DNA from: Pycnococcus provasolii
Lineage: Eukaryota > Chlorophyta > Pseudoscourfieldiophyceae > Pseudoscourfieldiales
Length of the DNA: 64,000 bases
Direction of reading: 5' to 3'
Assembly: GCA_049487715.1 (NCBI GenBank)
Contig: CP150577.1
Coordinates: 62,001 to 126,000 of the forward strand
Shown: piece after piece, positions 57,031 through 64,000 of the stretch
Layout of the letters: each line of letters opens with the position of its first letter
How positions within the stretch are numbered: the first letter of the stretch is position 1
Notes under the pieces: generated by a model
Told to the model about the DNA's origin: nothing
The model's database searches: none
What the model saw: only the letters and a program-made list of their open reading frames with translations
Program-made: the position numbers and the translations under genes

Positions 57031-60000
57031 TTATTCTACAGAGGATCTCAGATTCAAGAAAAGTGGCAACCAAGAAGGAATCCATCCTTTCCTAATACTT
57101 GGTTTCGGTTGTGGGAGATCTGAATCTATCCAATCAGTTTCACGCGTTACTACTATCTGCCCGACCTCAAAACGCTTTCCCTGCCACCAGAATACATCCC
57201 CATCTTCATAACCACAACGCACCCACGATCCCTGATTTCCTGGCCACGGACGAGATTTGAATAGGCCATGTTGTCCAATCATTTCATTGTCTGAGATAAC
57301 TGCCAAAATATCAATTGGACATTTGTATTTTACGGGTGCATTCAGAATCATTTTCGAAATCATCGCACTTTCTGGCTTTTGGCCTTGCTCAGGGGTTTTA
57401 CGTAGTCTTTGTTTCGCAAAAATGGAACAGCCTGTATAATTCAGTGGCCGGCGACACAACAATTTCTGGTTGAGTAATTTGACAACATCTGAGTTGTGTT
57501 TTCGCTCTTCGAGAGAGTATCGTGATACCATCTCACGAATCATGCGCCTACGCTGTCGCCATAAATGGTAGCGACGCCATTTCATAGCGTCGGGTAAATT
57601 TTTGCGCAAGGCAGTATCGCGATCGATGTTATGATATGTACTTTTCCCACCAAAACTACGCTTAATTCCTGGCGCCCTCATAGTTCCCCATGCCCAACCT
57701 GCACGCCAGAGTCGGAAGGAGACTTCGGCTTCTGCCCCCACCATATAGGAGAGTTGTACATCTGTCGCGAATGTGTACTCCAAATTTGTTTTCTGGATGG
57801 GAGCATTCCAGCTGAATAGTAATCCGCCAACAGAATCGAGAGCGGATCGACGATAAAGAATTGGAGAGCTATCACCTGCCACAGTGAACATGAATTCTTG
57901 TCCAGTGCACGGGTCAATCGTTGGAATTCCCTGGTTTGCTCGACAATGGCCCCACGTATTGCCATAAACCTCTGGTGTGGTGAAAGCGCACAAAAAGTTT
58001 ATCGCTCCAAGGCGTGGGTGTGCATCAAACATTTTAAGACCTGGACGCAACCAAGTGTCTTTTTCAGGCGGAAGATCGTCATCCTGAAGCATTGCCCAAA
58101 TGTCTGTATCCGTTGCATGAAAGGACCTCGTGTATGCTCGAATTTGCTCAATGTTGTTCATAGCAATCACTTGCTCTTTCTCTCCTTGTAGAGAGGCGAT
58201 CAAGACTTCAAAAGTTCCGTCATATCCTCCATCATCCAGGAAGATGAGACGGTCTCGATTGCCATTTAAGTCTCTGTTTGCCATGATGCGACGATAAGCT
58301 CGAAGAAGTGGCTGTACATTATCTTTGTGTTTGAAAAATTCAATTGCCAGTGTAACGCTCAGCGAACTTTCCGATACTCTCTTGGAAGACTTGATTGCGA
58401 TCAAATCATGTTTATTGACTGCTGAAGTCACATGACTGATCCCATCTGGTGCATACCGACTGCCAAAAGGTGGCTTCGGATATCTGAGATTCACATCGAA
58501 GTCAGCATGGCATCTTGAAACAGACGCGCCGGTAAGGTTGAACAACTCACTTCTTGGTGCATTCTCGGCTCGCTTGACTAAGCCACTTGAGCCTCTCCAC
58601 GTCCGCTTTGATTGATTTCGTTGAGAGATACTTGAATGATTCGTCTGAGTAAAAGCACTGCTCTGTTCGTACTGAAATGACAAAGCTCCGCCGTTTGTTT
58701 TAGCAACTCTCCAACCACTGAGCAAGAGATCCGTCGAGAGTCTTGTAATAAATACATGTATGGGATTTGGATCATTCGTCGCTTTACGAAGAAAGTCGGC
58801 CGATCTTGCAATAGGCACAAATCCGCATGATACTAACGCTGATCTTCGGATAAATACGACAGGAGAATTTTTGCTAGCAACGCCGATTATACTGACAAGT
58901 CCAAGTAAGGGATCAATCTCAAATGCGTCAACGTATGGTTGTGCCCAGTGTTTGACATTGGGTACATGTGCTTCCTGTAGTACAACTGCAATGTCTGCTT
59001 GCGTCATGACAAGCGAGCCGATTATCCGCTCTAAATCTGGCGCATTTGCCGTTAGATACATCATTTCGCGCTTATCGCTGTTCATCGCATTATGCCAGTT
59101 AGAAAGGTATTCTTGTACCGGTTTGCTCGAAGGTCGACTCGTCGCACCAAGGTTTGCGTGGACTATGAGCTCGTAATGCGAATGGTCGTATGAATCAATC
59201 CAAAATTTGCTTGACGTGCGGATGCTCTGTAGGATGCGTTGAATATTTTTCACGCGATCATCACGCACAGCGTTTGATAGAGTTCCTTCACTGGTGTCAA
59301 TCGCCATGATATGACCGATGGACAGGGTATGCGTTCCTTGAGTTAAATCATGGATTGGCTGAGATGTGTGTCCTATTTTGATGGTGGGCTGTGAAGAAAG
59401 AATCGCAGAGGATGATACTGATACAGTTGTGAACTGAGGGCGGTGAATTAAATACCGCAATTCACTGCGAAGGCACATTACTGACATGACGACTGAAAAA
59501 CTTGTTACGATGATGAAATGAGTGCTTTTGGCAACGCGACTAAAATTTATCGATTTGAGCTCATACTTTCGCCCAGCACCACGTTCAAGAGCCTCAAAAA
59601 GTCTTGACCTATTATTCTTTGAATAATCGTGGATAATTCGATAAGCCACTGGAGAGTACAGCGCCCCGCCAATGAGGACTACAACTAGTCCGAAAAGAGA
59701 CAATGACGTGTAGCGTGTCTTAAATATCACTGCACTTAAGCCAAGCGTTAGAAATTTCGAAATATTCGACAGAACGTCAAACGAAGTTGCACTCAACTTG
59801 TCACGTGTGACACTTGCAAGGAAACCCAATACGAGCCCGAGAAAACACGAAAGGCACACAATCACCGACGTCCAAACGTTGAGGGATTGCATAACGTCAG
59901 CAAAATTGTTACGCTCAAACAACAATGACAAAATCACAAATATAGAGCTACCGAAACAATTCAGGTAAAAAGTCTTTTCTAAGTTTCCAACTTCTCTATT

Positions 60001-60495
60001 TGCATTAAATGCAGCTTTTATGACAAGAAGGCTTGCTGTCATTGTAGCCCAATAGCAAGTTGCCCATACATACCCTAAATGATCGTAGTGTAAGTCGTTT
60101 TTGGCGTAGATAATTGCTCCTAGAACGATGATCGATATGGCAGATATCTCGTGACCTTTAAAAATCCTTGAGAAGTATAAGAGGTCGCCAAGCGAGACCC
60201 CAACAAGCGTTGCCGTACGGAAAACAACTGCTGTCTCTGGGTTGAGGTAGTGAAGAGTTTGCATGTTGAACGCAAGAGGTAAAGCCCAAACCAGGCTCGG
60301 CACGACGAACTTTACACCCACCGCAACTTGCAGTTTTACGTAACCAAGAAAGCTCAAGCACAACACAATTATGCACGCGATCAGGGATTGCAAAAGCGTG
60401 AGTGTGTATGGCAGCTGAAATTTGATCAGCGCAAGTTTGTTTAACACAAGCATTGCGGAGGAAACGACTAGATATAGCAGTATTGTAAGGCTCAT
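57031..60495 (-). CDS. Nucleotide-sugar transporter fused to two GT2-like glycosyltransferase regions
   Basis: One uninterrupted frame of 1154 residues from ATG 60495 (an upstream TTG is not needed). Residues 1-285 hold ten hydrophobic spans of a drug/metabolite-type sugar-nucleotide transporter (LVLNKLALIKFQLPYTL, NPETAVVFRTATL, GAIIYAKNDLHYD, SATSFDVLSNISKF). A further span near 325-340 precedes a lumenal or cytosolic tail. Residues about 430-605 look like a degenerate GT2 fold (VVLQEAHVP, VFIRRSALVSCGF, TDLLLSGWRVAKT). Residues about 710-985 are a second GT2-like domain with FLDDGGYDGTF, AMLQDDDLPPEKDTW (DxD at 805-807) and SPILYRRSALDSVGG. It would import a donor sugar and use it at the same site. 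Which side of the membrane the enzyme faces is not certain. Confidence 0.85.
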   Translation of the reverse strand: MSLTILLYLVVSSAMLVLNKLALIKFQLPYTLTLLQSLIACIIVLCLSFLGYVKLQVAVGVKFVVPSLVWALPLAFNMQTLHYLNPETAVVFRTATLVGVSLGDLLYFSRIFKGHEISAISIIVLGAIIYAKNDLHYDHLGYVWATCYWATMTASLLVIKAAFNANREVGNLEKTFYLNCFGSSIFVILSLLFERNNFADVMQSLNVWTSVIVCLSCFLGLVLGFLASVTRDKLSATSFDVLSNISKFLTLGLSAVIFKTRYTSLSLFGLVVVLIGGALYSPVAYRIIHDYSKNNRSRLFEALERGAGRKYELKSINFSRVAKSTHFIIVTSFSVVMSVMCLRSELRYLIHRPQFTTVSVSSSAILSSQPTIKIGHTSQPIHDLTQGTHTLSIGHIMAIDTSEGTLSNAVRDDRVKNIQRILQSIRTSSKFWIDSYDHSHYELIVHANLGATSRPSSKPVQEYLSNWHNAMNSDKREMMYLTANAPDLERIIGSLVMTQADIAVVLQEAHVPNVKHWAQPYVDAFEIDPLLGLVSIIGVASKNSPVVFIRRSALVSCGFVPIARSADFLRKATNDPNPIHVFITRLSTDLLLSGWRVAKTNGGALSFQYEQSSAFTQTNHSSISQRNQSKRTWRGSSGLVKRAENAPRSELFNLTGASVSRCHADFDVNLRYPKPPFGSRYAPDGISHVTSAVNKHDLIAIKSSKRVSESSLSVTLAIEFFKHKDNVQPLLRAYRRIMANRDLNGNRDRLIFLDDGGYDGTFEVLIASLQGEKEQVIAMNNIEQIRAYTRSFHATDTDIWAMLQDDDLPPEKDTWLRPGLKMFDAHPRLGAINFLCAFTTPEVYGNTWGHCRANQGIPTIDPCTGQEFMFTVAGDSSPILYRRSALDSVGGLLFSWNAPIQKTNLEYTFATDVQLSYMVGAEAEVSFRLWRAGWAWGTMRAPGIKRSFGGKSTYHNIDRDTALRKNLPDAMKWRRYHLWRQRRRMIREMVSRYSLEERKHNSDVVKLLNQKLLCRRPLNYTGCSIFAKQRLRKTPEQGQKPESAMISKMILNAPVKYKCPIDILAVISDNEMIGQHGLFKSRPWPGNQGSWVRCGYEDGDVFWWQGKRFEVGQIVVTRETDWIDSDLPQPKPSIRKGWIPSWLPLFLNLRSSVE

Positions 60496-60549
60496 ATTGC
60501 GTACGTGCGAGCGATCGTGCGTGTTTAGAGACTTAAAAGAGGAAGGCAA

Positions 60550-62271
60550 AAAAGGTCAAAAACTTGAATGTTATGTAGGGATACTAGTGCCTCGAGCCGG
60601 AGTAGTGACTCACTATTTCTAGTTTGAGTAGCCGTTGTGTGAAGAAGGCGCTGTCGTTTGATTGCCAAAACCTCTGTTCCCTGCCTCCTGTGCTCTTCAA
60701 ATGCCTTCCAAGGATTGAAGCAGATGGAAGACCTTTCGGTGGCCAAGGGGTTTTCCTTGAGGCGTGCCTCAAAACTCAATTTGGGGTCGTCGTTTTGAGG
60801 GCCAAATGCAACTCAAAATCGCGTTCCCCCCCTCCTCAAAATCAAGTTTTTCGAGGAGGGGGGTCCGCCTCAAAACGAGGTTTGTCGAACCTGGATTTGA
60901 GGAGGGGGGAACCTCATTTTGAGTTGCCTTGCTCGAACTTCATTTTGAGCAACGACTCATTTCCAGGTTCCTCATATTTGGCCGCGGCCCCGAATTTGAA
61001 CCTCTATAGAACCATCTTGCGCCTCATGCGGAGCTCTTGCGCCTCCGATGATCTAAAACGCGCTATCCACTATGTCAAAACAACAGCGAACAAGTATGGT
61101 ATAGCTTATTTGGTACCGCCAGTTCGTCGCCAGACCAGCCAGTTTGCGGTGCGGTATGCGTAGCGCATACATTGCCGTGGAAGCATCAATCACCAAGTCA
61201 GAACAGCCGTACCACTACGCAAGTTCAGTTCCAGATAAGGAGACGGTTTTGGGTTCGAGCGATTCGTTATCTGGGACGATGCTCGCCAATGCGATCGATC
61301 CAGATAAAGTGCTCCCTAAAATCATTCGTCGTGAGAGGAAAGTCCCGGTCCCTTCGTCAACATCAACAAATCCAAAGTCGTCAACGAGCGTGCTTAGATA
61401 AGAAATCCAAGCGTTTTTTAGGTCGTTCGATGTGGGAAGGTTAGCAACGATCTTGCGTTTCCAAGAAGCAAGCACATACAGCTCGAGAATGACAAGCCAA
61501 TCAACCTGGCATACGCCAGAGTAACGTTGTTGATAAGATTTTATGTGTCACCTTGGTGGCATCTCACTTCCTTCATATAATGCTTATCGCTTGCTTTGAG
61601 TATTGTGTGATGTTCCTCTTTCGTAATCCTCGCGACTTTTTTGCTGCAAAAAGGTCCTGTGCAAGGTAAGTTAATTGCATGCTTTCCAGGAAACGAGAAC
61701 ACACCTTGTCCGTATTGACGAGAGGACAAAGCCAACAATAGTTTCAAACCATACTCATATAAGACTTCAGGTCTCACGGGAGGTTACGCACGTGCATATG
61801 CCACCACCACAAGGCGCGCATACATATGAGACGTCGTTCGGACGCGCGGCGAGCACTTCATTGTTGAGCATGCCTTTGCAAAATATTCATTCACATGGAC
61901 CCTTCCCACACCATTCTCAGACGAGGACGGGCGTTGATGGGGCGCATAATGAGGAGCAGGCTGAAGGAGAACACGCGCTTAACGTCGCACAAGCTGCCGG
62001 TGACGACGCAGGAGGGCTGCGGGCAGGTTTGGAGGAGGTGCGTACTTGAGGTCAACATGAAAGCACATTTTTGCAGTTTTTTTTCGCAGATTCGCGCAAA
62101 CATCTCGTGTTCGCCCACAGATTCTTACACGCGACGAGGCGCAGTATATGGCGCGTAGGCTGAGACACAAGAAACACCGAGAAATCGAGAAAGTGTACGT
62201 ACTGTACTGTACGTAAGAACGCGAGAAACGAAAGAAGAAGTGAGGTGAGGTGAAGGCGCGAGGGGCAACCC
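60550..62271. other. Long intergenic stretch with CTCAAAA/TTTTGAG inverted repeats
   Basis: 60770-60960 is built from CCTCAAAAC/GTTTTGAGG and GGAGGGGGG/CCCCCCTCC words in both orientations, giving several overlapping hairpins; likely a decayed MITE. Short frames at 61144-61401 (plus), 61215-61475 (minus) and 61675-62049 (plus) are unrecognised. None has a motif I can name. Confidence 0.5.
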
Positions 62272-62455
62272 ACCCATCGAACACGCCTCTCGGACGGCGC
62301 TCGGTTGGGATGGTGGAATTTTGCGTGGGAAGTGAGCTTCGTTGGGCTTCGTTACCCATCGAACACGCCTCTCGGACGTGGATTCGGAGCGGAGCCCGGG
62401 GGGAGGGGGAGGGTGGAATTTTGCGTGGGAAGTAAGCTTCGTTGGGCTTCGTTAT
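62272..62455 (+). repeat. Direct repeat (two units, ~80 and ~100 bp)
   Basis: CCCATCGAACACGCCTCTCGGACG ... GGTGGAATTTTGCGTGGGAAGT(G/A)AGCTTCGTTGGGCTTCGTTA occurs twice in succession. The second unit has a ~20-bp purine insertion. It lies about 125 bp upstream of the next gene. Confidence 0.9.
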
Positions 62456-62579
62456 GAGGTATGGCATGGTGTGAAAGGCTGGCTGACCGGTCCACAGAGC
62501 CACGGCGGGAAGCCAGGGTTGCAGTGGTACCTTTCTAAGGCTCCTGAACCCCGCTATCGCTCGTTTAGGTAGGCATCTG

Positions 62580-63980
62580 ATGAATCCAAAAACATACTGT
62601 ACAACCTCATTTCAACCAAAAGGATTGTGCAAGTACACTGTAACGCCAAGCACTGGCGTCATGGGTCCACGATTTCGTAGAAGTTGCCTGAAATTGTTCA
62701 CCTTGACACTACTCTTGTGCATAACCTGTATTTGTATCCAGAGACTTAACGTGCTACTCGACGCTCGTTCACAGTTTCCGGTGTATTCTGGCACGATCAG
62801 AATCTGTGAGCAAGCTCCGTCACGCGGAGTGCTTCTCCAAGCGTTTCACACAGAACAACCAAGGGGAGGTATGCCATATCGATACCTTGTAGAGGCTGCA
62901 CTTGCCGCGCGTCGGTCTCGCAGGGCGCTCAACCTCAGTCGTGATGAGGCAATGTCCAAGCACGACGATTTGAGTGTTTTCCTGGTTGGTTGTGTAAGAT
63001 TTGCCCTTGCAACGAGCCGCAAGCAACATGAGTATATGTTAAGCACGAAACAATGTGTTGCACGTGCCTGCAGTGCATATCGGGAAATGGTCGCTGGACC
63101 AAATCCGGTGTTTGATAACATCACTTATTATGAAGATTTGCCAGAGTATTCTACGATAGTTAGTAGCTTTCGCGCTGCAAGTCGTGAGCGAAAAGTTAAA
63201 AAGAGTCCATTTCAGGTCAACCCACTGATTTGGCAACTTCGCTATCTTTCTTGGTTACATTCACCTTACCAACACACTCTCGCTCTTAATTCTGACGCTC
63301 ACGCTTGCACAGGATTTCACGCTCTGCTCGACTATTTAATGGAAACTCGGATGCGCACCGCTCTCGACAGGACCTTCAGTTTGACTCCGTTTTTGATACA
63401 TGGGAATCAGAATACGAAGCATGCTGGAAGTCACGAAGGTGAAATCTATCAACTCGTGACTCAGTTTGATGAGAACGGAGGGTACGGTGGATCGTTTGGA
63501 TGCAGCTCCTGTAGTATATACTCGAAAAAGTGGAACTCAAGGCAACGCAGAAGTTTTTCTTCACACGACGAATGGCAAGAACGATGTTTGGGAACCATAG
63601 CGTTTCACTCGGGAAGTCCGGCGGTGCAATCGTTGCTACTGCTTGCTTCACGGATATACAAAACGCAAATTTTTCGTATGCTATCGAATCACTCTCTTTC
63701 CTTCAACGTCAAACATGATCAACCTGCATTTCGGGAGGCATTGTTCATACAAAGGAACGTCATGAATCGAACCATACGTGAGATTACTATACCGTTGAAT
63801 ACAATTTGCAGAAAAGGATTCAACGACTGTCGCCACGGTTGCCTGATAGTACACCGACATAAGCGTGTCTCCGGCGCACTGTCTCCTGACGAGGAGGCAT
63901 TACTTGGGAACAAAACAACATGGTATCATCCAGGTGATACACTTCTCAACCTTACAACGCGGTTTTCACATCTCAAGTAG
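62580..63980 (+). CDS. Type II membrane glycosyltransferase of the GT-A, DXD type (GT77-like)
   Basis: 466 residues from ATG 62580; a second Met at residue 28 directly precedes the anchor (about residues 38-53) and could be the start. HTLALNSDAHACTGFHALLDYL places an Asp-containing metal motif where nucleotide-diphospho-sugar transferases carry DxD. KHDQPAFREALF matches the DQPAFREA block seen in GT77 and similar families. Two late Cys-rich segments suggest lumenal disulfides. The CCGCTATCGCTCGTTTA repeat ends 11 bp before the start codon. Donor and acceptor unknown. Confidence 0.65.
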   Translation: MNPKTYCTTSFQPKGLCKYTVTPSTGVMGPRFRRSCLKLFTLTLLLCITCICIQRLNVLLDARSQFPVYSGTIRICEQAPSRGVLLQAFHTEQPRGGMPYRYLVEAALAARRSRRALNLSRDEAMSKHDDLSVFLVGCVRFALATSRKQHEYMLSTKQCVARACSAYREMVAGPNPVFDNITYYEDLPEYSTIVSSFRAASRERKVKKSPFQVNPLIWQLRYLSWLHSPYQHTLALNSDAHACTGFHALLDYLMETRMRTALDRTFSLTPFLIHGNQNTKHAGSHEGEIYQLVTQFDENGGYGGSFGCSSCSIYSKKWNSRQRRSFSSHDEWQERCLGTIAFHSGSPAVQSLLLLASRIYKTQIFRMLSNHSLSFNVKHDQPAFREALFIQRNVMNRTIREITIPLNTICRKGFNDCRHGCLIVHRHKRVSGALSPDEEALLGNKTTWYHPGDTLLNLTTRFSHLK

Positions 63981-64000
63981 CGACCAGAATTTCATGTATT

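Overview
The window looks like nuclear DNA of an intron-poor unicellular eukaryote, most likely an alga or other protist. The recognisable genes are uninterrupted but typically eukaryotic: Golgi-type nucleotide-sugar transporters, type II membrane glycosyltransferases, a Fanzor nuclease, Copia, Gypsy and DIRS-like retroelements, and CCCTAA (TTAGGG-type) telomere-like repeats. I cannot place the lineage. I saw no rRNA, tRNA, operon or CRISPR array.

Between invasions by mobile DNA lies a loose cluster of glycan-building genes. Left half: a GDS-motif esterase/acetyltransferase-like protein with a broken methyltransferase tail (2.7-4.2 kb); a fused GDP-mannose 4,6-dehydratase/GDP-fucose synthase (5.6-7.6 kb); a ColD-like GDP-4-keto-6-deoxymannose 3-dehydratase (9.2-10.5 kb); a GDP-sugar transporter (12.6-13.6 kb); a CAP59-type GT69 (13.8-15.4 kb); a membrane-anchored methyltransferase (17.3-18.2 kb); and a GT61 (21.5-23.2 kb). 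Right half: an SLC35A-like transporter (33.4-34.3 kb); a GT23-like fucosyltransferase (36.2-37.6 kb); a tandemly duplicated NDP-glucose 4,6-dehydratase (46.4-48.8 kb); a second anchored methyltransferase (51.7-52.8 kb); a transporter fused to GT2-like glycosyltransferase domains (57.0-60.5 kb); and a DXD-type glycosyltransferase (62.6-64.0 kb). Together they would make GDP-deoxysugars in the cytosol, import them into the Golgi, and build and methylate a complex surface or exported glycan.

The remainder is mobile or decaying. There is a foldback element with ~267-bp arms (1.5-2.2 kb), dispersed LTR fragments, deleted Copia elements (18-21 kb, 53.5-55.4 kb), a Gypsy integrase (38.4-39.5 kb), and a polyketide synthase pseudogene (24.5-31.7 kb). 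The pseudogene is split by a 3.04-kb DNA transposon with TIRs and an AT target duplication; the transposon carries a THAP/DDE transposase and a FEN1/XPG-like nuclease.

The most striking locus is 40.0-45.6 kb. An open frame with a zinc-dependent nucleotide-deaminase motif (HAE ... PCPSC) runs into a second frame holding a Fanzor (eukaryotic TnpB-like RuvC) nuclease. The second frame has no early ATG, so the two halves are probably one protein joined by a frame change or small intron: a natural deaminase plus RNA-guided-nuclease architecture. About 160 bp downstream sits a 245-bp MITE with 9-bp target duplications and a telomere-repeat array inside it.
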